Assembly: GCF_002950945.1 (NCBI RefSeq)
Contig: NZ_CP012673.1
Span: 1,426,001-1,490,000, forward strand
DNA length: 64,000 bases
Origin: Sorangium cellulosum
GTDB taxonomy: Bacteria; Myxococcota_A; Polyangia; Polyangiales; Polyangiaceae
Direction of reading: 5' to 3'
Shown here one piece after another: positions 17,306 to 25,943 of this stretch. Each line of letters opens with the position of its first letter. Positions within the stretch are counted from its first letter, which is position 1. The position numbers and the translations under genes were made by a program. The notes under the pieces are model-generated. The model was not told the origin of the DNA, ran no database searches, and saw only the letters and a program-made list of their open reading frames with translations.

Positions 17306-19180
17306 TCACTCCTCCTCGATCGCCTCGCGCACGCGCTTCGCGAGCCCCGCATCGGCGGCCGTCTTCTTCAGCCAGACCCGACGCAACCGCAGGAGCGCCC
17401 CGCGTGGCAGACCCATCGCGTCCAGCACCTCGCGCTCCGTACCTCTTTCCGCAGCCACGAGCAGCCGTGCATACTCCTCGACCGTGATGATGCCCCGCTC
17501 GCCCTCGAGCTGCGCTACGTAGGCGTCGTCATAGGCCGAGAGCAGCTCCGTCTTGCCGCGCGACAGCTCGTTCTTCATCGCCTCTTCCCAGTGGCGCTCC
17601 AGCGAAGCCCAGTGCGCGGCCGCCAAGTCGTTCCGCTTCAGGATCGCTACCTTCTCGCTCTTTCTTCGCGCGATGGACGCAGCGATGGATGCGACGCGCT
17701 CGATAGGAAAGGCCGTCAGCGGGAGCGCCTGCTCGGGCTTGGGCGCCGGGGCCACCGGCGCCGCGGGCTCGATCCCGGCAGCCCGCGGCGTAGTAGCAGC
17801 CGCCGGTGTGGACAGCGCCAGGCTCGTCCGTGGGCCGCTGCCGGGGGAGGCCAGCGCCTCCCGAGCAGGAGTCGGCGCCAGCTCCGCGAGCTCGCTCACC
17901 TGTGCAGCGACCGGCGCCGTTGCGAAGGGCGGCGCGTCGCCGACATCAATGAACGGCAGCCCTGACGGCGGGGCCTGCTGATCGACGGGACCGGTGAAGG
18001 GCAATGCCCCAAGAGACGCCGCGTGAACTGCGGGGAGCGTCCCGGTCCCGTCGTCCTCCCAGCGCTGCGGTCGTCTGGGCGCCGGCGACGTCATCACAGC
18101 CGCCGTCCATGAGTCCAGCGCTGCCTCGCGGAACGGCAATGCGGGTGTCATGGCAGGCATGGCGGCCGTCATCGTCGTCGTGCCCTCGACGTCCTGAACG
18201 TCCTGGCTGATCGTCACCAGCCCTGGCTCGTCGGCTCGCGCAAGCGCCACCTGCCCCCTCCACACTAGATGGCACAACCCCCGATCGGTATCGATGCTCA
18301 GCGTATCGCAGCGCAGCCGGACTTGCTGCGCCGGGATCCCGGTCCGCTGCACCACGGCCCGAGGCACGATCCCCGGCAGCCTGGTCACGAGCCGTGCGTG
18401 CCCCGCATGCAAGCTCTCCAGTAAGATGCGCTCGTCGCCTCGTAATTCGCTCACCTGCTGGTCCTCGGGCGCCACGTTGAAGTACGCCGCGTCGATGTGT
18501 TCCGGCAAAGGCCGCTCGTTCCAGCGAGAGAAGTCCCAGGTCCCCGCATGCCAGAACAGCTTCGCCAGCCGCCCAGGCCAGCGGGGAGCGATCGGCCCGA
18601 GCCCGATCGGCGGGATGTCTTCTCCTTGCCTTGAAACGCGAAACCCGGGAGGAAGCAGGTTCGGTACCGGCACGGTCCCATACGCATCGGGCCGTTCATG
18701 CGCGCTCATCCCCACCGGGTTCCACGTGGTCGGTCCGCCCGCCGCCCGCTCGTAGACGAGCGGCATCCTGAGGAACGGCGCTCCTTGTCGGAGCTCGCCG
18801 TACGCAGTCCACGTGCGATCCGCATGCACCTCGAGCGCTTTGTCCAGCTCGCCGACGATCAGCCGCGCAGCGAGCCGTGAGGTCGGCTGCGCGCGCGGCG
18901 CATAGGCGTGGCCCACGAGGATCACGTCGGCGTGGCGCTTGAACGGCGCAAGATCGCTGGACTCGCGCAGGCTGCAGCGCTCGTCACCGTTCAGGTACTC
19001 GTCGGACGTGTTCGGTGGATCCTGCTCTGGCGCGACCCGCGACTCGCCTGGGAGCAGGACAAAGGTCGTCTTGCAGACGACGGTGAGCATCGAGGCAGAT
19101 GGGCGAGGCAGCCAGATGATTGACGATGCGCTAAACGGCGGCGTGGCGACGACATCCATGCCGCGTGAGCTTACCACCAT
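17306..19180 (-). CDS. DUF2169 domain protein, type VI secretion accessory
   Basis: A 624-residue protein. The first 330 residues form a DUF2169 domain (LTVVCKTTFVLLPGESRVAP, DILVGHAYAPRAQPTSRLAA, HIDAAYFNVAPEDQQVSELR, GDERILLESLHAGHARLVTR). Such proteins are encoded beside vgrG and PAAR effectors and are thought to act as adaptors for loading effectors. A Pro/Ala-rich linker follows (about 380-500), and then a helical charged C-terminus. It is divergent from the lipoprotein and vgrG genes. Start 19180 has AAGG a few bases upstream; ATG 19159 is the alternative. The frame stays open further upstream but overlaps vgrG and is not credible. Confidence 0.82.
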   Translation of the reverse strand: MVVSSRGMDVVATPPFSASSIIWLPRPSASMLTVVCKTTFVLLPGESRVAPEQDPPNTSDEYLNGDERCSLRESSDLAPFKRHADVILVGHAYAPRAQPTSRLAARLIVGELDKALEVHADRTWTAYGELRQGAPFLRMPLVYERAAGGPTTWNPVGMSAHERPDAYGTVPVPNLLPPGFRVSRQGEDIPPIGLGPIAPRWPGRLAKLFWHAGTWDFSRWNERPLPEHIDAAYFNVAPEDQQVSELRGDERILLESLHAGHARLVTRLPGIVPRAVVQRTGIPAQQVRLRCDTLSIDTDRGLCHLVWRGQVALARADEPGLVTISQDVQDVEGTTTMTAAMPAMTPALPFREAALDSWTAAVMTSPAPRRPQRWEDDGTGTLPAVHAASLGALPFTGPVDQQAPPSGLPFIDVGDAPPFATAPVAAQVSELAELAPTPAREALASPGSGPRTSLALSTPAAATTPRAAGIEPAAPVAPAPKPEQALPLTAFPIERVASIAASIARRKSEKVAILKRNDLAAAHWASLERHWEEAMKNELSRGKTELLSAYDDAYVAQLEGERGIITVEEYARLLVAAERGTEREVLDAMGLPRGALLRLRRVWLKKTAADAGLAKRVREAIEEE

Positions 19181-19186
19181 TGAACC

Positions 19187-19215
19187 TTGCGACGCCCGTT
19201 CTCTCCACCTATAGT
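19187..19215 (+). promoter_or_regulatory. Candidate sigma-70-type promoter for the lipoprotein/vgrG genes
   Basis: TTGCGA at 19187-19192 and TATAGT at 19210-19215 are separated by exactly 17 bases in the short gap between divergent genes. Transcription would start near 19221, only a few bases before ATG 19227. That ATG has no ribosome binding site, so the message may be leaderless. Confidence 0.45.
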
Positions 19216-19226
19216 ACCTACCGGCC

Positions 19227-19619
19227 ATGACGCACCGCATAACTAGCCTCCTGTTCATCCCTCTCTGCGGCGCGTTCGCGTGCGCCGATCGCACCTCCGC
19301 GCCTCCGAGTGAGATCGCGCCGGCCGCATCGCCCGCTGCTTCTGCCACTTCGACGGACGCTCCGGTATCGAGACCCACACCGCCGGCAGCCCCAACCGAA
19401 ACCGGGGAGATTTCGTGCAAGACGGACTCGGACTGCCCGGTGTTGGCCTGCGGTCCGTGCACCCCGGGGGGCCCCATCACGAGGGAACTCCTGGCAGGCC
19501 CGACGTGTGCGGTAAATCCATGTAAAAATGCGGGATCGGCGTGCGACGCGCGCCATATTTGCGTGGTTGGCCCTGGGACCGAGAAGAACCCGGCCGTGTG
19601 GGGCACCAAGACCCCATAA
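19227..19619 (+). CDS. Small cysteine-rich lipoprotein
   Basis: A 130-residue protein with a signal peptide and lipobox (GAFAC near residue 19). An Ala/Pro/Thr-rich linker follows (residues 25-60), then a compact cysteine-rich domain (CKTDSDCPVLACGPCTPGG, later CAVNPCKNAGSACDARHICV) with about nine cysteines. The C-S/T-x-D-x-DC pattern is common in myxobacterial secreted proteins. No function is known to me. It stands between the DUF2169 gene and vgrG; given that position it could be an envelope partner of the type VI cassette, but this is inference only. Confidence 0.72.
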   Translation: MTHRITSLLFIPLCGAFACADRTSAPPSEIAPAASPAASATSTDAPVSRPTPPAAPTETGEISCKTDSDCPVLACGPCTPGGPITRELLAGPTCAVNPCKNAGSACDARHICVVGPGTEKNPAVWGTKTP

Positions 19620-19685
19620 ACAGGCCGGGCTTGTGCGTGCAGACGAAGTTGTGTAGCGTGCGATCTGGGGCACAGCGACCACGCC

Positions 19686-21689
19686 ATGAGCTTATCGAGA
19701 AACGCCAGCTTCTCCGTCAGCATCGCGTCTGGTGATCTGCTCGACGTGCGCGAGTTCACGATCGATGAGCGCATTTCATCACTCTTCTCGGTCGTAATCA
19801 CCGCCGTCGTCGAGAATCCGGACATCGATTTCGAGGCCGTCGTTGGCCAGCCTGCCAGCTTCCGGGTACAGAGCAACCTCGGCGGCGCGGAGCGTTCGCG
19901 CGCCTGGACGGGTATCTGCAAGGACGTGCAGGAGATAGCGACCGAGGAGTCGGGGATCTCGACCTACGTGTTCGAGATCGTCCCGACGCTCTATTTCGCG
20001 ACTGAGCGTCGCAACCACCGCATGTTCCAGCTGATGTCCGACGTCGACATCGCGTCGAAGCTCCTCTCCGAGTGGGGCATCGATCCCGTCAAGAAGCTCT
20101 CGGGGACGTACAAGAAGCGAAAGTATCGGGTGCAGTACGGCGAGTCGGACTACGGTTTTCTCTGCCGGTTGCTCGAGGACGCCGGGGTCTCGTTCTACTT
20201 CGCCGACGAGAGTGGAGAGTCTAGGCTCGTGCTGTCTGACGCGCCTCACATGAACGACGTGCGCGATCCCAAAATCGCGTTCCGCGACAAGCCTGGAGAC
20301 CCGAACAAGGAGCATGTGACTGCCGTCCGCGTCGGCCGGCGGCTGCGGCCCGGTCGCTATACGCTGCGGGATCACGATTATCGTCGATCGCCGAGCTACA
20401 ACCTTCTCGCGACCGCGGCGGCGTCCGGGGTCGAGGAGAAGCTGGAACGGTATCACTACACGCCGGGCGCGTTCCTCTTCGAGAGCGAGAAGGGCGACCC
20501 GACACCGAACGCGGACGACAAGGGCCGCTACCGTACCGACGAGTCCGAGGGCGCGGCGGTGGCGCAGCGACGGCTGGAGGCCAAGCGCTCGGATGCGTTC
20601 ACCTGCACGTTCGACAGCAACGTGGTGGACCTCGCCCCTGGCATCGTGGTCGGCCTGCTGGATCACCCGCGGGGGGATCTCGCGGAAGACCGGAGCCTGC
20701 TCGTCGTCGCGGCCCGGATGCGAGGGGTCATCGGCGAGAGCTGGACGGTTCACGCGGAGGCGCGCAGCGCAGGCGTGCCCTACCGCCCGGCGCTCGTAAC
20801 GCCCAAGCCCAAGGTGAGCGGCGTCGAGAGCGCTACCGTGGTGGGCCCGCCCGGGGAAGAGATTCACACGGATGAATTCGGTCGCGTGCGGGTCCACTTT
20901 CACTGGGACCGCGAAAGCCGGATGGATGATAACAGCTCTTGCTGGATCCACGTGAGCCAGCCCTGGGGAGGCACGGGATATGGAAGCATCAGCCTCCCGC
21001 GCGTCGGGCAGGAGGTGCTGATCGATTTCCTCGGGGGCGATCCGGACCGGCCGGTCATCGTCGGGCGGATGCACACCAACCTTCAGAAGGTGCCCTACGC
21101 CCTGCCCGACAACAAGACACAGAGCGGCTGGAAGAGCAGCTCGACCGGCGGGACCGGCGGCTACAACGAGCTCATGTTCGAGGACGCCGCGGGGAAAGAG
21201 CTTCTCCGGATGCAGGCGGAGAAGGACATGAGGAAGCTCGTCAAGAACGACGAGGACAGCGTGGTGGGGCGCGATCGGACGCGCGTGGTGCAGCGGAACG
21301 AGAGCGTGACGGTAGGGAAGAACCGGACAGTGCAGGTGGTCCGGAACGAACGGGTGACGATCGGGCAGAACCAGAGCATCACGGTGGGCGTGAACCGGAC
21401 GTCGCACGTCGGGTCGATCGACGCGACGTCGGTCGGCGGCACGCACGTGGTGATGATCGCGCCGCCCGGAGAGAGCGGCCCGTCTACGTCGTCGTCGATC
21501 GTGATGACCGACAAGAAGATCGTGCTCGACACCGGCGCGGGCGCGACCCTCACATTGCGCAAGGACAAGATCACCCTCGAGGCGAAGAACATCGAGATTT
21601 TCGCGCGGGATCGCATCCACCTGCGCGGCCGGCGGCGCGGGGTGCTCCTCAACGCGGCTAGAACGCCGAACATGTTGAAAATCGTCTAA
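19686..21689 (+). CDS. vgrG: VgrG spike protein, 5' part, cut by an IS1182-family insertion
   Basis: The first 659 residues are a complete VgrG core: the gp27-like part (ASFSVSIASGDLLDVREFTI, RKYRVQYGESDYGFLCRLLE), the gp5 OB fold (EIHTDEFGRVRVHFHWDRES, SCWIHVSQPWGGTGYGSISL, GGDPDRPVIVGRMHT) and the beta-helix start (VGRDRTRVVQRNESVTVGKN). VgrG tips the type VI puncturing device. The gene is broken at 21661 by an insertion sequence whose end supplies nine codons and a stop. Without it the frame continues at 23395 for another 307 codons with a metallopeptidase effector (966 codons in all, stop included). The truncated protein may still assemble but lacks its toxin. Confidence 0.92.
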   Translation: MSLSRNASFSVSIASGDLLDVREFTIDERISSLFSVVITAVVENPDIDFEAVVGQPASFRVQSNLGGAERSRAWTGICKDVQEIATEESGISTYVFEIVPTLYFATERRNHRMFQLMSDVDIASKLLSEWGIDPVKKLSGTYKKRKYRVQYGESDYGFLCRLLEDAGVSFYFADESGESRLVLSDAPHMNDVRDPKIAFRDKPGDPNKEHVTAVRVGRRLRPGRYTLRDHDYRRSPSYNLLATAAASGVEEKLERYHYTPGAFLFESEKGDPTPNADDKGRYRTDESEGAAVAQRRLEAKRSDAFTCTFDSNVVDLAPGIVVGLLDHPRGDLAEDRSLLVVAARMRGVIGESWTVHAEARSAGVPYRPALVTPKPKVSGVESATVVGPPGEEIHTDEFGRVRVHFHWDRESRMDDNSSCWIHVSQPWGGTGYGSISLPRVGQEVLIDFLGGDPDRPVIVGRMHTNLQKVPYALPDNKTQSGWKSSSTGGTGGYNELMFEDAAGKELLRMQAEKDMRKLVKNDEDSVVGRDRTRVVQRNESVTVGKNRTVQVVRNERVTIGQNQSITVGVNRTSHVGSIDATSVGGTHVVMIAPPGESGPSTSSSIVMTDKKIVLDTGAGATLTLRKDKITLEAKNIEIFARDRIHLRGRRRGVLLNAARTPNMLKIV

Positions 21690-23394
21690 TTCCAATAGGT
21701 TACGCAGCCTCCTGGATCAGCCGCTGGGCCGCCTCAAGATTCTGGATCGCTGCGGCGCGACGGAGGTCGAACAGGTTTCTCCTGGCGCCGATGTAGCGCG
21801 CGCTATGTCCTTTGCGTGCCGCGATGTGGGCAAGCGCATGCTCCACAGCTGTCCGCTGCCGGAGCACGGCGCGTCCTGGCCCGGTCTGCTGCAACTTCCG
21901 GAACTTGCCCTGCAGAGCTTCGTCCTCGGCGATGGACACGGTCCGCCCTCGCCCCGAGGCAGCTTGCGTGCACTTGGCTCGGAGGGGGCACGCGCCGCAC
22001 TCCTCGGGATCGAACTCGACCGTGTCACCCGGCTCGAACACCTCGACCTGTCCCGCTGGACACGTGATTGTCTTGGCGCGAAGGTCGATCTTGAAATCGC
22101 GCTTGCTGAACAAATCGGGGCTTCGAGCCCGCTGGCCCCAAGGCTTCGAGAACACCTGGCCGCCCGCGCGGATCACGTCGTCAACGACGGGACTGTTCAC
22201 GTAAGCGCGATCAATGTGGAGCTCGACGAGGCGCAGCCGCTGATGCTGGACGTCCTCGGCGATCGGTGCGGCCCCCTCTTCTTCTGGTCGATTCGCAGGC
22301 GTGACCGCGCAGGCGACAATGACGGGAAGGTCAAGGTCGCGCGCGATGTGCTCCTTGTAGCCGTCGAACCGCTTCGAGCGGCTCTTGCGGCCGTGGCGCA
22401 TCTCGGGGTCTTCGATGGAGACACGGCGGTCAGGCGCAACACCTTGCCGGATGCGAACGGTCCCATCCTCGGCTGTCTCCAAATCCTGGTCTCGAACCTG
22501 TGTGACCGCATCCAGATAGGTACGAAGCGGCAGCTCGACGACGTCGTCCAGATGGCGGTCGACCCACTGCTGCAACGACGAGACCTGCCGCTCCAGGATC
22601 TGGATCGCCGCCGCCTTCTGTTTCGGGTCGCTCCAGTCGAGGTCGAGCCCGGCCTTGATGCTGGGAGCCAGAAGCAGCGGAATGCCCGCCTTGCGGCAGA
22701 TCTCCTCGGCCGGACGCTCCGTGATCTTCGACACGACGCGGACGATGCTGCGTGCAGCATGGCCGAGCAGGTTGATCGTGTCTTCAACCCGCCCGGCCCC
22801 CGCTAAAGGGCGGCTATCGATGGCCACCCGCAGCGCTTTGGATACCGCACGCCTCTCGCCCTCCGTCATCGCGCCGGACCGAACCAGCGCCACGGTTCGC
22901 TCCAGCAGCACCCGGTCCATCTCGTGCGCGACCATCCGCTCTCGGAACGCCTGCAGAGCGCCCTGCGAGAACGGCGGCGTGGCCGCACCCAGGCAGCCGA
23001 GCACCATCTGCCAGCGTAGGTCAACGACCGCCAGCTCCACCGCCTCGGCATCCGATGCGCCCACGTAGCCTTGGAGCAGCGTGACCATGCACATCAGCGC
23101 CGGCGGATGCGGCGGCTCACCTGCCCCCGTCGTCCGGTACATGCCTTCCAGCTGCTCCTGGAACGTCTCATCGAACAGCTCGTGCCGGTGCAGCCTGAGA
23201 AAGCCGAACAGTGCTCTCACGCGTGTCAGCCGCTTCATCAGCGCCTGCTCCTGCCGCGACAGCTCCACCGGCGGCGACCATCGTTCCATCCGTGAACCTC
23301 CGGACGCGGACGAGATCATGGCCCGGGCGAGACGGTCGAGCCTTCCATCGAAGCGCCCGGAATTATCACAAAATCAACCTGATCGGTCCTCTAG
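21658..23394. mobile_element. IS1182-family insertion sequence with CTAG target duplication
   Basis: CTAG occurs at 21658-21661 and again at 23391-23394. Directly inside are imperfect inverted repeats of about 32 bp: after CTAG, AACGCCGAACATGTTGA...TAATTCC on the left and, as reverse complement of the right end, AGGACCGATCAGGTTGA...TAATTCC. The element is 1,729 bp plus one CTAG and encodes a single transposase on the minus strand. Excising it with one CTAG restores the vgrG frame (...NAARGSARLITGKAF...). Confidence 0.85.
21700..23289 (-). CDS. IS1182-family transposase
   Basis: A 529-residue DDE transposase. The N-terminal DUF772-type domain (MERWSPPVELSRQEQALMKR, DETFQEQLEGMYRTTGAGEP) precedes the core (EDPEMRHGRKSRSKRFDGYK, LHIDRAYVNSPVVDDVI). 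A CxxC...C zinc-like segment (EECGACPLRAKCTQ) and the catalytic-Glu region RTAVEHALAHIAARKGHSAR follow. It appears full length and intact. ATG 23289 is preceded by GGAGGT. It lies inside the vgrG reading frame on the opposite strand. Confidence 0.92.
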   Translation of the reverse strand: MERWSPPVELSRQEQALMKRLTRVRALFGFLRLHRHELFDETFQEQLEGMYRTTGAGEPPHPPALMCMVTLLQGYVGASDAEAVELAVVDLRWQMVLGCLGAATPPFSQGALQAFRERMVAHEMDRVLLERTVALVRSGAMTEGERRAVSKALRVAIDSRPLAGAGRVEDTINLLGHAARSIVRVVSKITERPAEEICRKAGIPLLLAPSIKAGLDLDWSDPKQKAAAIQILERQVSSLQQWVDRHLDDVVELPLRTYLDAVTQVRDQDLETAEDGTVRIRQGVAPDRRVSIEDPEMRHGRKSRSKRFDGYKEHIARDLDLPVIVACAVTPANRPEEEGAAPIAEDVQHQRLRLVELHIDRAYVNSPVVDDVIRAGGQVFSKPWGQRARSPDLFSKRDFKIDLRAKTITCPAGQVEVFEPGDTVEFDPEECGACPLRAKCTQAASGRGRTVSIAEDEALQGKFRKLQQTGPGRAVLRQRTAVEHALAHIAARKGHSARYIGARRNLFDLRRAAAIQNLEAAQRLIQEAA

Positions 23395-24316
23395 GGGGTC
23401 GGCCAGGTTGATCACCGGCAAAGCATTCACGGTCTCCACGAACAAGATCTCGCTGGCCGGGAAGGACGTGAAGATCTCGGCCACGAAGCTCTCGCTCGGC
23501 GGCGCCGACTCGGCGAAGCTGACCTCGAGCGGCGCGACGACGATCAGCGGCACCCCCGTACAGCTCAACGGCCCCGGGTTGTTCGCCGGCCGGGTGACCG
23601 AGCTCGCACCAGCGACCATTACGACCGGCGCGGCGCTGGTGCTGGTCGGCGGCGCCTCGTTTCCATTGCCGGTCGAGCGGCAGGCAGACGGCTCGATCAG
23701 GGTCGGGGATCACATCGTCGTGCAACCAGGAAGCGGGAGATATCCGGAGTTCCAGGCCCAGGTCATGCGGGATCTGGGCATCATGGCGTCGACGCCGTCG
23801 GGGCTCGCGCGCCTCAACAATATCCAGAACAACCCTGCCGGACACAACGTCACGATCCGTGAATACTCGGCGAGCGAGGCGGCCATCTACGGACCGAATA
23901 ACTCGCTGTGTTACCCGGGTAGCGCTGCGGGCAACCTAGGCTACGATGCGAGCGGCAACCCGGTCCCGGGCGCCGGTGCGGGCTCGACGATCTCGTACAA
24001 TCCGGAGATCCAGCTCGGTCCGAGCGACCGACCTGAGCCGCCCGATGCGACGCTGTTCCATGAAATGGGGCACGCGGAGCACGTCGCCTACGGGACCTTC
24101 CGACAAGGAGAGAGCATGGGCGGCGGCTGGGACAACCGGGAAGAGTGGCAGACCATCCAGGGCGGAGTGAACCGGCCAGGCAGCGACATCACTGTCCCCG
24201 GTGTCGCCTCGAGCCCGGCCGAGAATGACTATCTGGGCGATCGGAACTACCCTTACCGCCGGACAGACCACGGCGTCGGCTACAGCAATCCCGACGGAAC
24301 ACCCATCAGCCCATGA
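23395..24316 (+). pseudogene. VgrG 3' part: M91-like metallopeptidase effector domain, separated from its core
   Basis: The frame continues the VgrG beta-helix (FTVSTNKISLAGKDVKISAT, LSLGGADSAKLTSSG, TTISGTPVQLNGPG) and then a roughly 220-residue C-terminal domain. It holds the zinc motif FHEMGH (HExxH, near residue 881 of the restored protein), a strand STISYNPEIQL before it, and NREEWQT and ENDYLGDRNYPYRRTDHG after it. This order (S.NP, HExGHA, E-rich segment, ENDxR..G.P.R) is that of M91 (NleD-like) metallopeptidases used as effectors. It has no start or promoter of its own that I can see, so the toxin is probably silent. The immunity candidate at 24341 is still present. Confidence 0.8.
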
Positions 24317-24340
24317 CGTCGGCGATCGAGGTTGACCCCA

Positions 24341-24979
24341 ATGCATCAATCGAAGCAGGAACGCACCAGCGCATTCGAGCTCACATGGTCACTCAGCACA
24401 GCCCGTGAAGCTACCGGCGACCCGTCGCTCAAGCTCGAGTACAGAGTCGAGGCGATCGAGGAGCTTTATGTGGGAGATCGGCTGTGGGACTATGACAACA
24501 AGCGAGAGCGGGTGCCTGACCCGTTCGGTGTTTATCGATTCGTCAGCAGCAACAGCCTGCGGCTGGTCTTCGCGCAGGCGCCCTATCCGCCCAACGTGAT
24601 GCCCAGGATCGTGTACAAGCCGTTGTTCTCGCGGATCCGCGCGGGGGAAGCGCGGCACAGGGAGGTCTGGATCAAGCTGCCTATCGACGAGTACTCGAGC
24701 CTAGCGCGCGACGTCAACGCGTCGACCGCCCTCGAGGAGGTCTCCCGCGTGTTCCTCGTGCTGAGTTATCGTCTGCGGTCGACCATGGACCACGATCCGG
24801 CGCCTCCTCCGAACGAAACCGTCGAGTCGGCCGGCTACATCGTGCACGACCCGACGCTCATCATCTCGTCTCTGGACGTGGAGCCGTTCCCCGTCAGGCG
24901 GCGCACCGGCTACATGGCGCGTTTCCCGCTACCAGGCGAGCCGGGGCCCGGTCCTGTGCCTCCGCCCGGCGCGCCTTAA
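24341..24979 (+). CDS. Hypothetical protein, candidate immunity to the VgrG metallopeptidase
   Basis: A 212-residue soluble protein without signal peptide, starting MHQSKQERTSAFELTWSLST, with a beta-rich centre (LKLEYRVEAIEELYVGDRLW, NSLRLVFAQAPYPPNVMPRI) and a Pro/Gly-rich tail. No domain is recognised. It begins 25 bases after the effector's stop on the same strand, the usual place of an immunity gene for a VgrG-borne toxin; that role is inferred only from position. ATG 24341 is taken as start. Confidence 0.6.
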   Translation: MHQSKQERTSAFELTWSLSTAREATGDPSLKLEYRVEAIEELYVGDRLWDYDNKRERVPDPFGVYRFVSSNSLRLVFAQAPYPPNVMPRIVYKPLFSRIRAGEARHREVWIKLPIDEYSSLARDVNASTALEEVSRVFLVLSYRLRSTMDHDPAPPPNETVESAGYIVHDPTLIISSLDVEPFPVRRRTGYMARFPLPGEPGPGPVPPPGAP

Positions 24980-25487
24980 GGAGCTTGGCTGTTACCGAGC
25001 TGGCTGGCTGATGCCAGCGCGCCGCGCCTTGATGATGGCCATCGCGCGGCGGCTGCGTGGCGTGTGGGGCATCAAGGGCCATCGCTTGTGTGACCGCTGC
25101 GCCGGATGGCGAGATGGACGTCCTGCCGGGCGCGGTAGGGCGTCGTCATGGCGATGGGCATCCTGGACGGCCGCAGCGCCGCCCGCGAGGAGGATGGGCC
25201 TCGCAGGCGGCGCGCAGCGTGTCAGACCAGGGACGAGGTGAGCGTGAGCGCCTCGGTAACGCGGACGACCGCGTCGCGATCGACCAGCTTGCGCTTTCGG
25301 CATGACCTCTCCTCTCGCTCCAGACCTGGGCACGCTCTACTTCGGCGCCCATCACGACCAGCGGACGCCTTTGATGGTCCTCGGCGTCCGGCGCGCCGCC
25401 GTCCTGGTCCGGATCCCCGGCGTCCCCGGCGTGGTCCGGAGCTGGCTTCGAACCGTCACGCTGTTTGGGGCCAAAGCATTAATGCAG
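24980..25487. other. Gene-poor segment
   Basis: No convincing gene. A plus-strand frame starting at 25302 (MTSPLAPDLGTLYFGAHHDQ) reads like protein for about 60 residues and then runs into the antisense of the next gene; it may be a fragment of something lost. No repeats of note were seen. Confidence 0.35.
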
Positions 25488-25928
25488 TTAGCTCTTTGTA
25501 CCAGCTCGCCTTGCGAGTTCATACGTTTGCGCTGCCCAGCCCAGGAGTGCGTGCGCCGCACGCGCAGCGGGGTCCTTACCGCCCATCGCATCCAGGACTG
25601 TAAATACCCGTTTCCGCCCGTCTTCGTCGCAATCGATCCAACGGCTCATCGCCTCCTCAAGTGGCGGAATACGGCAAATGGGCACACTGGGTTCAGGCGA
25701 TCCGGCATCTTTCATAGATCCAGGTGTCGCCTCGTCCAGGACCAATCGAGCAAACGTCAAAAGCGCTGTCGCGACCTTGCCCGCAGGAGCACTGTAGTAC
25801 GCATTGATCCCCTCTTCGATGAGCGCTTGAATATGCTCCTTGCTTAGCGGGACAACGCGCCATTCCATTCTCTCCACCAATTGCTTGAGGCTTATTCTGC
25901 AACTCTCGGAATCCATTTCCGATCCCAT
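25488..25928 (-). CDS. Hypothetical helical protein downstream of a HigA-like gene
   Basis: A 146-residue soluble protein, largely alpha-helical (LKQLVERMEWRVVPLSKEHI, YYSAPAGKVATALLTFARLV, AARAAHALLGWAAQTYELAR). It starts 15 bases after the stop of the membrane-anchored HTH gene and is likely co-transcribed with it. I do not recognise the family. A pairing with the HTH protein, for example as its regulated partner, is possible but not shown by the sequence. Confidence 0.6.
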   Translation of the reverse strand: MGSEMDSESCRISLKQLVERMEWRVVPLSKEHIQALIEEGINAYYSAPAGKVATALLTFARLVLDEATPGSMKDAGSPEPSVPICRIPPLEEAMSRWIDCDEDGRKRVFTVLDAMGGKDPAARAAHALLGWAAQTYELARRAGTKS

Positions 25929-25943
25929 TGAACGAGTTCTCGG

